The notes under the pieces: model-generated
What the model was told of the DNA's origin: nothing
Database searches by the model: none
What the model saw: only the letters and a program-made list of their open reading frames with translations
Part shown: in pieces, positions 7,835 to 17,034 of the stretch
How positions within the stretch are numbered: the first letter of the stretch is position 1
Layout: each line of letters begins with the position of its first letter
Origin: Massilia sp. CF038
GTDB taxonomy: Bacteria > Pseudomonadota > Gammaproteobacteria > Burkholderiales > Burkholderiaceae_D
Reading direction: 5' to 3'
Assembly (NCBI RefSeq): GCF_900129765.1
Contig: NZ_FQWU01000001.1
Span: 1,302,001-1,366,000, forward strand
Length of the DNA stretch: 64,000 nucleotides
Position numbers and translations under genes: made by a program

Positions 7835-10372
7835 ATGTTCGAATTCCTCTTCAAACGACCGGGTGACAAACCCGCCGACTCCCCGGCAGGACAGACTGCG
7901 CCGGCAGATGGCGGCAAGCCAGCTTCCCCAACAGCGGCAGCGCGCGAGCAGCAGGCGCAGCAGGTGGCCGGCCTGCGTGGCGACGAGGCTGGCGCTGCCG
8001 ACTTCATCCTGCAATGCGATTTTTCCGAACTGCGCCTGGCGGCGGCCGAATTCGTGCACAGCCGGGCCCAGCTCGAACGGGTGCATGCCGGCGTGCGCAA
8101 TACCGACCGCCGTGTCGCCAAGCTGATGCAGGCGCGGCTGGACGCCATCCGTCACCACGAGGCCGAACTCGAACGCGGCCAGGCCTGCATCGCCCAGGCC
8201 GAAACCCTGCTGCGCGACGAGCGTCTGACGCCGAACCTGGTGGCCGATCTGGACCACGCCTGGGCCGTCATCAAGGCACCGGAACTGGCGTCCCAGTTCG
8301 AGGCGCTGCGCGCCCAATTGGGCCAGCGGCTCGAAGCGCAGGTGGTGCTGCAGCGCGCCATGATCGACCGGCTGGGGCAGATTCGCGCCCTGGCTGGCAG
8401 CGCCTTGCCAGCGGCCGACATCGCCGCCCAGCTGCGCCAGATCGACCAGGAACAGCAGCAAGCCCTGGCCGCGCCCGAACACAGCTCGCTGCCGCGCAGC
8501 CTGACCAACGAAGTGGCCAACGAAATGACGCGCGTGTCAGCCTCGCTGGCCGACCTGGAACTGGGCCAGGCTGCCATTGCGCGGCGCGACGCCCTGCTGG
8601 CCGAGTGGCAGGGCGTTGCCCCCGAGTCGCTCAATGCCGACCTGCTGAACAAGGCATGGCGCCAGTTGCCGCCTGTGCCCGAGCCGGCGGCGGCCCAGCT
8701 GCGCCAGCGCTTCGATGAACTGCTGGCCACCTTGCCGGCCACGGTCGACAAGCCTGCCGCGCCCAAGTCGCGTAGCCATGCAAGCGCACAGGCGCCTGAC
8801 CAGAGCTTCCTCGACAAGGTCGACGCCATGGAGGCGGCATTGCAGCACGGGTCGCTGGGCGCAGCTGCGGAGCTGGACAAGGAACTCAAGGACAGCAAGG
8901 GCGTGCGTCTGGCGCCGGCGCTGGCCGAGCGCCTGGCCCACGCCCGCGCGGAACTCAAGCGCCTGTCGGACTGGGCGCGCTGGGGCGGCAATGTCTCGCG
9001 CGAAGAGCTGATCAAGGCGGTAGAACAGCTCAGCACCCAAAGCCTGGCCATGAGCGAACTGGCCAAGAAGGTCGGCAGCATGCGCGAGCGCTGGAAAGCG
9101 CTCGACACTTTGTCCGGTGCCGCCCCCAAGAGCCTGTGGGAGCGGTTTGATGCCGCCTGCAGCGCCGCGTATGCCCCGGCCGCAGCCCACTTCAAGCATC
9201 TGGCCGAAGAACGCCACGCCAATGCCGCCAAGGCCGAGGTGCTGATCGCCCAGGCCGTGGCCGAAGGCGCCACTTTGGGCGAGGGCGCGGTGGACTGGAA
9301 GCAGATGGCCACCAAGGTGCAAGGCTTGCGTCTGGCCTGGAGTCACCTGGGCGCGATTGACCGCAAAGATAAAAAACGCCTGGACCAGGCCTTTACCGAT
9401 GCCCTGAACGTGCTGCAGGCGCCGCTGGAACAGCAGCGCAAGGGCGAGGTCTCGGTGCGTGAAGACCTGATCGCCAAGGTGGCCGCGCTCAACCCGGGCG
9501 ACCGCCACACGCTCGATACACTCAAGTCGCTGCAGGAGCAATGGCAGGAACATGCACGTGCCTTGCCGCTGGAACGCAAGTCCGAGCAGGCGCTGTGGCA
9601 GCGCTTCCGCGCGGCCTGCGACGCCGTCTTCGCCAAGCGCAAGGAGAGCGCGCACGCGGCAGACGCGGAGCGGCGCGCGCACCAGCACGCGAAAGAAGCG
9701 CTGTGCGAACGCCTCGAACAAGCTGCTGCAGCGGCCGACGCCAGCTCCGCCGGCAAGCTGCTGCGCGAAGCGGCCGCCGAATGGCATGCCATCGGCCCCG
9801 TCCCGCGTGCCAACGAGGCGCGCGTCGACAAACGCTATCAAAGCGCCGTCGCAGCGCTGCAGCACCACCTCGATACCGCCAAGCGCGATGCTAGCCGCGC
9901 CCAGGCCACGGCCTTGCGCGACAAGCTGCACCTGTGCCGGACACTCGAAGCGCAACTGGCCGACGCCTCGGCCGATCCGGCCGCCACCGACTGGAACGGG
10001 CGCTGGGCCGCGCTGCCTGCTGTCGGTAGCGATTACGACAAGGCGCTGCATGCGCGCCTGCTGGCAGGCCAGACTGCCATTACAGGCGATCGCCAGGCCT
10101 ACGCCGCCAAGCTCGAATCGAACCGCGCCGCGTTGATGCACGAAGTGCTGCGTCTCGAAATTGGCGCCGGCATCGACAGCGGCAGCGAGTTTGCGCGCGA
10201 GCGTCTCAAACTGCAGGTGGAAACGCTGCAGTCTTCGCTCAAGTCGGGCCAGAAGCCGGCCGGTGCGGCCACCCAGTTCCTGCATCTGTGCGCCTTGCCG
10301 GCGCTGGCCGACCAGCGTACCACCAGCCGCATCGAGCACCTGTTTGCACGCGTGACGAAAGACGGCAAATGA
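7835..10372 (+). CDS. DUF349 domain-containing protein
   Basis: 845 aa from ATG 7835 (MFEFLFKRPGDKPAD). An in-frame ATG at 7802 would add 11 residues but lies in TATGAT, which could itself be a -10 element, so the later start is preferred. The protein is Ala/Gln/Leu-rich with repeated helical units of the DUF349 type (for example LWQRFRAACDAVFAKRKE and SLWERFDAACSAAYAPA), suggesting a long coiled or alpha-solenoid protein. No catalytic motif is evident. Its last base pairs overlap the start of moaE (ATGA). Confidence 0.8.
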   Translation: MFEFLFKRPGDKPADSPAGQTAPADGGKPASPTAAAREQQAQQVAGLRGDEAGAADFILQCDFSELRLAAAEFVHSRAQLERVHAGVRNTDRRVAKLMQARLDAIRHHEAELERGQACIAQAETLLRDERLTPNLVADLDHAWAVIKAPELASQFEALRAQLGQRLEAQVVLQRAMIDRLGQIRALAGSALPAADIAAQLRQIDQEQQQALAAPEHSSLPRSLTNEVANEMTRVSASLADLELGQAAIARRDALLAEWQGVAPESLNADLLNKAWRQLPPVPEPAAAQLRQRFDELLATLPATVDKPAAPKSRSHASAQAPDQSFLDKVDAMEAALQHGSLGAAAELDKELKDSKGVRLAPALAERLAHARAELKRLSDWARWGGNVSREELIKAVEQLSTQSLAMSELAKKVGSMRERWKALDTLSGAAPKSLWERFDAACSAAYAPAAAHFKHLAEERHANAAKAEVLIAQAVAEGATLGEGAVDWKQMATKVQGLRLAWSHLGAIDRKDKKRLDQAFTDALNVLQAPLEQQRKGEVSVREDLIAKVAALNPGDRHTLDTLKSLQEQWQEHARALPLERKSEQALWQRFRAACDAVFAKRKESAHAADAERRAHQHAKEALCERLEQAAAAADASSAGKLLREAAAEWHAIGPVPRANEARVDKRYQSAVAALQHHLDTAKRDASRAQATALRDKLHLCRTLEAQLADASADPAATDWNGRWAALPAVGSDYDKALHARLLAGQTAITGDRQAYAAKLESNRAALMHEVLRLEIGAGIDSGSEFARERLKLQVETLQSSLKSGQKPAGAATQFLHLCALPALADQRTTSRIEHLFARVTKDGK

Positions 10373-10827
10373 GCGTGGTACGGGTCCAGAGCGCCGACTT
10401 CGACCTGAACGCCGAACTGGCCGCCTTGCGCGGGCAGGATGCGCGCATTGGCGCCGTGGTCAGCTTTGTTGGCACCGTGCGCGACATGAACGATGGCGCC
10501 AGCGTGGCGGCCATGGAGCTGGAACACTACCCGGGCATGACGGAGCAGTCGATCGAGCAGATCGTCGCGCAGGCGCGCACGCGCTGGCCGCTGTTTGGGG
10601 CGCTGGTGGTACACCGCGTCGGCCCCCTGGCGCCACTGGACCAGATCGTGCTGGTGGCATGCAGTGCGGCGCACCGCGGCGAAGCTTTCGCGGCCTGCGA
10701 GTTCATCATCGATTACCTCAAGACCGAGGCCCCGTTCTGGAAGAAGGAACAAACGCCCGAGGGTGCGCGCTGGGTTGATGCCCGCGTCAGCGACGATCAG
10801 GCCTTGCGCAAGTGGGCGGCCCAATGA
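10369..10827 (+). CDS. moaE: Molybdopterin synthase catalytic subunit MoaE
   Basis: 152 aa. MoaE transfers sulfur from thiocarboxylated MoaD to cyclic pyranopterin monophosphate to form molybdopterin. The sequence shows the family hallmarks: GAVVSFVGTVRDMN near residue 28, LEHYPGM, VHRVGPL, and the catalytic-lysine segment APFWKKE near residue 120. The ATG at 10369 overlaps the DUF349 stop, and the moaE stop overlaps the crcB start. The partner moaD and moeA are not adjacent, which is unusual because they commonly sit next to moaE. Confidence 0.95.
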   Translation: MSVVRVQSADFDLNAELAALRGQDARIGAVVSFVGTVRDMNDGASVAAMELEHYPGMTEQSIEQIVAQARTRWPLFGALVVHRVGPLAPLDQIVLVACSAAHRGEAFAACEFIIDYLKTEAPFWKKEQTPEGARWVDARVSDDQALRKWAAQ

Positions 10828-11198
10828 ATTTTGTGGCAGTGGGCCTGGGCGCGGCGCTCGGTGCCTGGCTGCGCTGGGGCCTGGCCTTGTGGCTAGGCGG
10901 TGCCCACGCCAAGCTGCAGGCAGGCACGCTGGCGGCCAATCTGGGCGGCGGCTACCTGATCGGGATCGCGCTCGGCTTCTTTGCCAGTTACCCGCATCTG
11001 TCGCCCGAATGGCGGCTGTTTGCCATCACCGGGTTTCTGGGTGGGCTGACCACGTTCTCGACGTTTTCGGGCGAGTCGATGGTGCTGCTCCAGCGTGGTG
11101 AATATGGCTGGGCGCTGGCGCATTCGGCGCTGCATTTAATCGGTTCAGTTTCCTGTTGTATCGCCGGCTATGCCAGCTGGCGCGCTTTGTCGACGTAA
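10824..11198 (+). CDS. crcB: Fluoride ion channel Fluc/CrcB
   Basis: 124 aa with four predicted membrane helices. The segment [15 protein letters not shown] contains the conserved TTFSTF track of Fluc fluoride channels, and an Asn in AANLGGGY lines the pore in the family. The start is the ATG at 10824 that overlaps the moaE stop codon; an upstream in-frame ATG would extend into moaE. The protein acts as a dimer in the inner membrane to export fluoride. No room for a fluoride riboswitch exists upstream because the gene is translationally coupled to moaE. Confidence 0.95.
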   Translation: MNFVAVGLGAALGAWLRWGLALWLGGAHAKLQAGTLAANLGGGYLIGIALGFFASYPHLSPEWRLFAITGFLGGLTTFSTFSGESMVLLQRGEYGWALAHSALHLIGSVSCCIAGYASWRALST

Positions 11199-11224
11199 GT
11201 CATTTATCTCTGAAGGAGAATCGC

Positions 11225-11653
11225 ATGTCCAAACAACTGTCGCCGCGGCCTACCGCAGCATTCGTCGGCGCGTCCTGGCTGGCCTTGATCGTGGGCGGGG
11301 CGACCTTTCTGATCGGTCTGTGGAACGCCCAGATGCAGCTTAACGAGCGGGGTTACTATTTCACGCTGCTGTTGTACGGTCTGTTTTCCGCAGTGTCTCT
11401 GCAAAAATCGGTGCGCGACCGGCTGGAAGGCATCAAGGTCACCGGGATTTATTACGGCATGTGCTGGTTCTCGCTGCTGATGGCGGTGCTGCTGCTGACG
11501 GTGGGCCTGTTCAACGCCACCATCGCCCCGAGTGAAAAAGGCTTCTTCGCCATGTCATTCTTGCTGAGCCTGTTTGCAGCGGTGGCGGTGCAGAAGAACG
11601 TACGTGACATTGCCCAGGCAGATGATGTGGGCGGCAGTTTCGTCAAGGATTGA
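11225..11653 (+). CDS. YiaA/YiaB family inner membrane protein
   Basis: 142 aa starting at ATG 11225 after a clear GAAGGAG ribosome site. Four hydrophobic helices occur in two repeated pairs ([20 protein letters not shown] with its partner, then [21 protein letters not shown] with its partner). This is the duplicated two-helix arrangement of the YiaAB domain. Family members are inner membrane proteins of unknown biochemical role. A strong terminator follows. Confidence 0.85.
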   Translation: MSKQLSPRPTAAFVGASWLALIVGGATFLIGLWNAQMQLNERGYYFTLLLYGLFSAVSLQKSVRDRLEGIKVTGIYYGMCWFSLLMAVLLLTVGLFNATIAPSEKGFFAMSFLLSLFAAVAVQKNVRDIAQADDVGGSFVKD

Positions 11654-11685
11654 TTTCCCGTCCCGCGCCAGCGGGTACAGCTCAG

Positions 11686-11714
11686 AATGGCGCCGCTTGG
11701 CGCCATTTTCTTTT
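11686..11714 (+). terminator. Rho-independent terminator after yiaA-like gene
   Basis: A perfect 9-bp stem (AATGGCGCC / GGCGCCATT) with a 4-nt loop is followed by TTCTTTT. It closes the DUF349-moaE-crcB-yiaA unit and separates it from the heat-shock promoter of clpB. Confidence 0.9.
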
Positions 11715-11737
11715 ATATTCTGCCAACAGGCGTCGTT

Positions 11738-11765
11738 CTTGAAAAAGCGCCAACCATCCCAATCT
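11738..11765 (+). promoter_or_regulatory. Candidate sigma-32 (RpoH) promoter of clpB
   Basis: CTTGAAA at 11738-11744 matches the RpoH -35 consensus exactly. About 13 nt later the run CCCAATCT (11758-11765) resembles the -10 consensus CCCCATNT. It lies 40 bp upstream of the clpB start, the expected place for a heat-shock promoter. Confidence 0.75.
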
Positions 11766-11805
11766 TGCTTGTAACTTAGAAATTACTCTTTTTGGGAGCT
11801 TTACC

Positions 11806-14421
11806 ATGCGCCAAGACAAAATCACCACCAAACTGCAGGAAGCGCTGTCGGATGCGCAAAGCCTGGCAGTCGGTGGCGACAATCAATACATCGAGCCGGT
11901 CCATTTGCTGCTGGCCTTGCTCAACCAGGACGATGCCGGCGCCCGCTCGCTGCTGCAGCGGGCCGGTGTGAACGTCGGCGGCCTGACCACCAATCTGAAA
12001 AATGCACTTGAACGCCTGCCCAAGGTATCGGGCACGGGCGGCGAAACGCAGGTCAGCCGTGAACTGATGAACGTGCTCAATCTGGCCGACCGCGAAGCGC
12101 AAAAACGCAGCGACCAGTTCATCTCCAGCGAAATGGTGCTGCTCGCGCTCACCGACGACAAGTCCGAGGCCGGCAAGCTGGCGCGCGAGCATGGCTTGTC
12201 GCGCAAGGCGCTGGAAGCGGCCATTCAGGCGGTGCGCGGTGGCGAATCGGTCAACTCAGCCGAATCCGAAGGCCAGCGCGAGGCGCTTAAAAAATACACG
12301 CTGGACCTGACCGAGCGCGCCCGCATGGGCAAGCTTGATCCGGTGATCGGGCGTGACGATGAAATCCGCCGCGCGATCCAGGTGCTGCAGCGCCGTACCA
12401 AGAACAACCCGGTCCTCATTGGCGAGCCAGGCGTGGGCAAGACCGCGATTGTGGAAGGCCTGGCGCAGCGCATCGTCAATAATGAAGTGCCTGATTCGCT
12501 CAAGGGCAAGCGCGTGCTGTCGCTGGACATGGCCGCGCTGGTGGCAGGCGCCAAATTCCGCGGCGAGTTCGAGGAACGCCTCAAGTCGGTGCTGAAGGAG
12601 CTGGCCCAGGATGAAGGCCAGACCATCGTGTTCATCGACGAGATGCACACCATGGTCGGCGCCGGCAAGGCCGACGGCGCCATGGACGCAGGGAACATGC
12701 TCAAGCCAGCCCTGGCGCGCGGCGAGCTGCATTGCGTCGGCGCGACCACCCTGGACGAGTACCGCAAGTACATCGAGAAGGATGCAGCGCTGGAGCGGCG
12801 CTTCCAGAAAATTCTGGTGGACGAACCCAGCGTGGAGGCGACCATTGCCATCCTGCGCGGGCTGCAAGACAAATACGAACTCCATCACAAGGTGGAAATC
12901 ACCGACGCTGCCATCATTGCTGCGGCCGAACTGTCGCACCGCTACATTACCGACCGCTTCCTGCCGGACAAGGCCATTGATCTGATCGACGAAGCCGCCT
13001 CCAAGATCAAGATCGAGATCGACTCCAAGCCCGAGGTCATGGACAAGCTGGAACGCCGCATCATTCAGCTGAAAATTGAAAAGGAAGCCGTCAAGAAGGA
13101 GAAGGACGAAGCCTCGCGCCGCCGCCTGGACCTGATCGACGAGGAAATAGCGCGCCTGGAACGCGAGTACAACGACTTCGAGGAAGTGCTCAAGTCCGAA
13201 AAAGCGATGGTGCAGGGGACCACCCACATCAAGGAAGAAATCGAGCGCATTCGCCACGAGATGGAGGAAGCGACCCGCGCTAGCAACTGGCAGAAAGTAT
13301 CGGAGCTGCAGTACGGCCGCCTGCCCGAGCTGGAAGCGCAGCTTAAAAGCGCCGAGTCTGACGCCGCGCGCCAGGAAAACGCGGCTCAGCCGAAATTGCT
13401 GCGCACCCAGGTGGGCGCCGAAGAAATCGCCGAAGTGGTGTCGCGCGCAACCGGCATTCCCGTCTCGCGCATGATGCAGGGTGAGCGTGACAAGCTGCTG
13501 CACATCGAGGAAAAGCTGCACGAACGTGTGGTGGGGCAGGACGAGGCGATCGTCGCCGTGGCCGATGCCATCCGCCGTTCGCGCGCCGGTTTGTCGGATC
13601 CGAACCGGCCGTATGGTTCATTCATGTTCCTGGGGCCCACCGGCGTCGGCAAGACAGAGCTGTGCAAGGCGCTGGCCAACTTCCTGTTCGATACCGAGGA
13701 ATCGATGATCCGCATCGACATGAGTGAATTCATGGAGAAGCACTCGGTCGCGCGCCTGATCGGGGCGCCGCCGGGTTACGTGGGCTACGACGAAGGTGGT
13801 TACCTCACCGAAGCGGTGCGCCGGAAGCCTTACAGCGTGATTTTGCTCGACGAAGTGGAAAAGGCCCACAGCGATGTGTTCAACGTGCTGCTGCAGGTGC
13901 TTGACGATGGCCGCATGACGGACGGGCAGGGGCGCACGGTCGACTTCAAGAATACCGTGATCGTCATGACCTCGAACCTGGGTTCACACAAGATCCAGTC
14001 GATGGACAGTGACGATCCGGGCGTGGTCAAGCTGGCCGTGATGGCCGAGGTACGGTCGCATTTCCGGCCCGAGTTCATCAACCGCATCGACGAGATTGTG
14101 GTGTTCCATGCGCTCGACGAGAAGAACATCGGCGCCATCGCCAAGATCCAGCTGCAGCATCTGGAGCAGCGCCTGGCCAAGATGGAAATGACGCTCGACA
14201 TCAACGACGCGGCGCTGCAGAAGATTGCCGAGGCTGGCTACGATCCCGTGTATGGCGCGCGTCCGCTCAAGCGCGCGATTCAGCAGCAGATTGAGAATCC
14301 GCTGTCGAAGTTGATCCTCGCGGGCAAGTTCGGACCGAAGGACACCATCCCGGTACGGGTTGAGCATGGCAATCTGGTGTTTGAGACCAAGGCGGGGGCG
14401 GTGGAACTCGACAAGGTTTGA
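11806..14421 (+). CDS. clpB: ATP-dependent disaggregase ClpB
   Basis: 871 aa, full length for ClpB. Domain order: N-terminal Clp_N repeats (about 1-145), first AAA+ domain with Walker A GEPGVGKT at 206-213 and Walker B VFIDEMH, a coiled-coil middle domain (about 405-525) rich in Glu/Lys/Arg, and second AAA+ domain with Walker A GPTGVGKT at 610-617 followed by the C-terminal D2-small domain. It has the ClpB middle domain and lacks a ClpP-binding loop that I can see. ClpB works with DnaK to resolve protein aggregates in the cytosol. Heat-shock control is supported by the RpoH-like promoter upstream. Confidence 0.97.
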   Translation: MRQDKITTKLQEALSDAQSLAVGGDNQYIEPVHLLLALLNQDDAGARSLLQRAGVNVGGLTTNLKNALERLPKVSGTGGETQVSRELMNVLNLADREAQKRSDQFISSEMVLLALTDDKSEAGKLAREHGLSRKALEAAIQAVRGGESVNSAESEGQREALKKYTLDLTERARMGKLDPVIGRDDEIRRAIQVLQRRTKNNPVLIGEPGVGKTAIVEGLAQRIVNNEVPDSLKGKRVLSLDMAALVAGAKFRGEFEERLKSVLKELAQDEGQTIVFIDEMHTMVGAGKADGAMDAGNMLKPALARGELHCVGATTLDEYRKYIEKDAALERRFQKILVDEPSVEATIAILRGLQDKYELHHKVEITDAAIIAAAELSHRYITDRFLPDKAIDLIDEAASKIKIEIDSKPEVMDKLERRIIQLKIEKEAVKKEKDEASRRRLDLIDEEIARLEREYNDFEEVLKSEKAMVQGTTHIKEEIERIRHEMEEATRASNWQKVSELQYGRLPELEAQLKSAESDAARQENAAQPKLLRTQVGAEEIAEVVSRATGIPVSRMMQGERDKLLHIEEKLHERVVGQDEAIVAVADAIRRSRAGLSDPNRPYGSFMFLGPTGVGKTELCKALANFLFDTEESMIRIDMSEFMEKHSVARLIGAPPGYVGYDEGGYLTEAVRRKPYSVILLDEVEKAHSDVFNVLLQVLDDGRMTDGQGRTVDFKNTVIVMTSNLGSHKIQSMDSDDPGVVKLAVMAEVRSHFRPEFINRIDEIVVFHALDEKNIGAIAKIQLQHLEQRLAKMEMTLDINDAALQKIAEAGYDPVYGARPLKRAIQQQIENPLSKLILAGKFGPKDTIPVRVEHGNLVFETKAGAVELDKV

Positions 14422-14428
14422 GCGTGCT

Positions 14429-14499
14429 ATGGGTCCCCGCCTTCGCGAGGACGATGTGCTGAGTAGCCACACATCGTCCTCGCGCAGGCGGGGACCCAT
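14429..14499. repeat. Long near-perfect palindrome (REP-like)
   Basis: Two 30-bp arms (14429-14458 and 14470-14499) are reverse complements with one mismatch, separated by an 11-nt loop. The arms carry GGGTCCCCGCC and GAGGACGATGTG. The element lies 8 bp after the clpB stop. There is no T-run, so it is more like a mobile palindromic repeat than a simple terminator, though it could still end transcription or protect mRNA. Confidence 0.8.
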
Positions 14500-14544
14500 T
14501 CCAAGCGTCTGACTACGGCAATGCCCGCATAGCGCTAACGCTCG

Positions 14545-14727
14545 TCAGCGCGGCTCCCCCAACACCCTGCTCAAATCCGGTATCCGCGGCCCCACCTCCT
14601 GAATCGCCGCCGCCAGCCTTTCCCGCGTCACCCCAAACGCCTTGGTCCAGTACACCAGTTCAGCCTCCACCAGCACATTGATACGGTCATAGTCCTGCGG
14701 ACCCGGTTCCAGTACGCTTTCCGACAC
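14545..14727 (-). CDS. DUF3606 domain-containing small protein
   Basis: 60 aa from a GTG start at 14727, chosen because GGGAG lies 6 nt upstream; a longer reading from 14814 adds 29 Cys-rich residues that look non-coding. The core PQDYDRINVLVEAELVYWTK followed by FGVTRERLAAAIQEVG matches the DUF3606 pattern (RINV...E..YWTK.FGV....L..A...VG). The function is unknown. It is divergent from rraA. Confidence 0.7.
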   Translation of the reverse strand: MSESVLEPGPQDYDRINVLVEAELVYWTKAFGVTRERLAAAIQEVGPRIPDLSRVLGEPR

Positions 14728-14857
14728 AGTATTCTCCCAGCAGCAAAAACCACAGCCTCGCACGACATGCATGTTGGGTCGGTTCGCTGACGCACCCTGT
14801 CCGTGCGCGTGCAAATCCGCATAGAATTGTCATTCCCTTATCCTCGCGGAAGCCACC

Positions 14858-15352
14858 ATGACCTTTGCCACCACCGACCTGTGCGACGACCACCCCCAAT
14901 TGCTTGACGACGGCCGCCTCGCCATTCTCCCTCCCGGGTACAAGCACTACGGCCGCCAGGTCACGTTTTCCGGCCGCGTCACCACCTTGAAGGTATTTGA
15001 AGACAACGCACTGGTCCGCTCGACGCTGGAAGCGCCTGGCAATGGCAATGTACTGGTCATCGATGGCGGCGCCAGCATGCGGCGCGCGCTGGTGGGCGGC
15101 CAACTGGCGCTGCTGGCCCAGGACAATGGCTGGGCCGGCATTGTGGTCGACGGCTGTGTGCGCGACAGCGATGAAATCAATGCTTGCGAGATCGGCGTGC
15201 GTGCCCTTGGCGTGCACCCACAAAAAAGCGCCAAGAAGGGCGTGGGCGAGCGCAACATACGCGTCGCCATTGGCGGTGTGTTCGTGCAGCCGGGCGATTG
15301 GCTGTATGCCGATGCGGACGGTGTTTTGATCGCCCAGCAAAAACTGGCTTGA
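14858..15352 (+). CDS. rraA: RraA family protein (regulator of RNase E activity A)
   Basis: 164 aa, the usual RraA length. The N-terminus MTFATTDLCDDHPQ, the central GGASMRRALVGGQLA, and GWAGIVVDGCVRDSDEI are hallmarks of the family. In gammaproteobacteria RraA binds and inhibits RNase E; many homologues in other bacteria instead act as 4-hydroxy-4-methyl-2-oxoglutarate aldolases, and this sequence alone does not decide between them. The gene stands alone upstream of aceA. Confidence 0.9.
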   Translation: MTFATTDLCDDHPQLLDDGRLAILPPGYKHYGRQVTFSGRVTTLKVFEDNALVRSTLEAPGNGNVLVIDGGASMRRALVGGQLALLAQDNGWAGIVVDGCVRDSDEINACEIGVRALGVHPQKSAKKGVGERNIRVAIGGVFVQPGDWLYADADGVLIAQQKLA

Positions 15353-15370
15353 GCGGCGGTCTTTTTCATC

Positions 15371-15387
15371 AGGCGCAGTCGCCTTTT
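15371..15387 (+). terminator. Weak terminator-like hairpin after rraA
   Basis: A 5-bp stem (AGGCG / CGCCT) with a 4-nt loop is followed by TTTTC, 18 nt after the rraA stop. The stem is short, so termination efficiency is uncertain. Confidence 0.4.
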
Positions 15388-15511
15388 CACATTATGGGAA
15401 TGGGCTTGGGCGAACCCATGTATTAGCCTCCCATTTGGAGAAATTCTCTCCCGTATGGCGAAAAATAACGCTCAAGCCTTTGATTTTAATTAAGATATTT
15501 TTACTTATGTA

Positions 15512-15555
15512 TCTTATATAAGACCATTGTTGCGTTGCGCAGTTGGGCCTATGAT
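15512..15555 (+). promoter_or_regulatory. Candidate aceA promoter with adjacent palindrome
   Basis: Within the 250-nt AT-rich leader between rraA and aceA there is TTGTTG (15527-15532), a 17-nt spacer and TATGAT (15550-15555), a reasonable sigma-70 promoter 47 bp before ATG. Immediately upstream is a perfect 12-bp palindrome, TCTTATATAAGA (15512-15523), positioned as an activator or repressor site. No regulator is identified. The rest of this gap shows no gene. Confidence 0.5.
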
Positions 15556-15602
15556 TTAGCCAGGGGATTCACTATCTCAATCAGCAATCACAGGAGACCA
15601 TC

Positions 15603-16901
15603 ATGGCCACGCGCGAGCAGCAAGCAGCAGTCCTGCAGCAAGACTGGGACACCAATCCACGTTGGAGAGGTGTTGTCCGCAACTACAGCGCCGCCGACGT
15701 GGTGCGATTGCGCGGCTCGCTGGCCATTGAACACACGCTGGCCAAGCGCGGTGCCGACAAGCTATGGCATTTGCTCAATAACGAGCCTTACGTCAATGCT
15801 CTGGGCGCAATGACGGGCAATCAAGCCATGCAGCAGGTCAAAGCCGGCTTGAAAGCAATTTATCTCTCGGGCTGGCAGGTTGCGGGAGATGCGAATGTGG
15901 CCGGCGAAATGTATCCCGACCAGTCGCTGTACCCCGCCAACTCGGTGCCGCTCGTAGTGCGCCGCATCAACAATACCTTCCAGCGCGCTGACCAGATTCA
16001 ATGGGCCGAAGGCAGGGACGACATTGATTACTTTGCCCCCATCGTGGCCGATGCCGAAGCCGGTTTCGGCGGCGTCCTCAATGCCTATGAATTGATGAAG
16101 TCCATGATTGATGCGGGCGCGGCGGGCGTGCACTTTGAAGACCAGCTGGCATCGGTGAAGAAATGCGGCCACATGGGTGGCAAGGTGCTGGTTCCGACGC
16201 GCGAAGCAGTGGAAAAGCTGACCGCGGCGCGCCTGGCAGCCGATGTGATGGGCACCCCGACCCTGGTCATTGCCCGCACTGACGCCGAAGCGGCCGACTT
16301 GCTGACTTCCGATGTGGACGAGAACGACCGCCCGTTTTGCACGGGCGAACGCACCGTGGAGGGCTTCTACAAGGTGCATCCCGGCATCGAACAAGCGATT
16401 GCCCGGGCCGTGGCCTACGCGCCGTTTGCCGATCTGGTCTGGTGCGAAACCGGCAAACCGGACCTCGCGTTTGCCAAACGCTTTGCCGAAGCCGTCCACG
16501 CCAAGTTCCCCGGCAAAATGCTCGCTTACAACTGCTCGCCGTCGTTTAACTGGAAAAAGAACCTGGATGACGCCACCATCGCTAAATTCCAGAAGGAATT
16601 GGGGGCCATGGGTTACAAATTCCAATTTATTACCCTGGCCGGCTTCCACGCCTTGAATTACGGCATGTTCAACCTGGCCCATGGCTATGCGCGGCGCCAG
16701 ATGTCCGCCTTCGTGGAACTCCAGGAAGCCGAATTTGCCGCTGCCAGCAAAGGATTCACAGCCGTCAAGCACCAGCGTGAAGTTGGTACGGGCTACTTCG
16801 ATTCGGTCACCCAGACCATTCAGCAGCATCAAAGTTCAACCACAGCACTCCATGGTTCGACCGAAGATGCGCAATTCTTCGACGAGAAGAAGGTTGCGTA
16901 A
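15603..16901 (+). CDS. aceA: Isocitrate lyase
   Basis: 432 aa. It cleaves isocitrate to succinate and glyoxylate, the first step of the glyoxylate shunt used on acetate and fatty acids. The catalytic loop KKCGHMGGK near residues 189-197 is intact, and the family segments [15 protein letters not shown] and [12 protein letters not shown] are present. The ribosome site is AGGAGA before ATG 15603. Malate synthase is not adjacent. A terminator follows. Confidence 0.97.
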   Translation: MATREQQAAVLQQDWDTNPRWRGVVRNYSAADVVRLRGSLAIEHTLAKRGADKLWHLLNNEPYVNALGAMTGNQAMQQVKAGLKAIYLSGWQVAGDANVAGEMYPDQSLYPANSVPLVVRRINNTFQRADQIQWAEGRDDIDYFAPIVADAEAGFGGVLNAYELMKSMIDAGAAGVHFEDQLASVKKCGHMGGKVLVPTREAVEKLTAARLAADVMGTPTLVIARTDAEAADLLTSDVDENDRPFCTGERTVEGFYKVHPGIEQAIARAVAYAPFADLVWCETGKPDLAFAKRFAEAVHAKFPGKMLAYNCSPSFNWKKNLDDATIAKFQKELGAMGYKFQFITLAGFHALNYGMFNLAHGYARRQMSAFVELQEAEFAAASKGFTAVKHQREVGTGYFDSVTQTIQQHQSSTTALHGSTEDAQFFDEKKVA

Positions 16902-16923
16902 ATAGTATTTACGTTATCCCCTG

Positions 16924-16960
16924 AAAGCCGTGCCGGCCATAAGCCAGGCACGGCTTTTTT
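16924..16960 (+). terminator. Rho-independent terminator after aceA
   Basis: An 11-bp perfect stem (16924-16934 with 16947-16957, AAAGCCGTGCC / GGCACGGCTTT) ends in a T-run. Confidence 0.9.
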
Positions 16961-17034
16961 ACGTCCGTTCCGCGGAACTAGTGGATAATGATGGTTATAA
17001 CGCTGTCATCACCTTATTTCATTGGAATTCCCTT

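Noticed and set aside
10812-10823. Earlier in-frame start of crcB
   Set aside because: The ATG at 10824 overlaps the moaE stop and begins the first membrane helix directly, matching family length.
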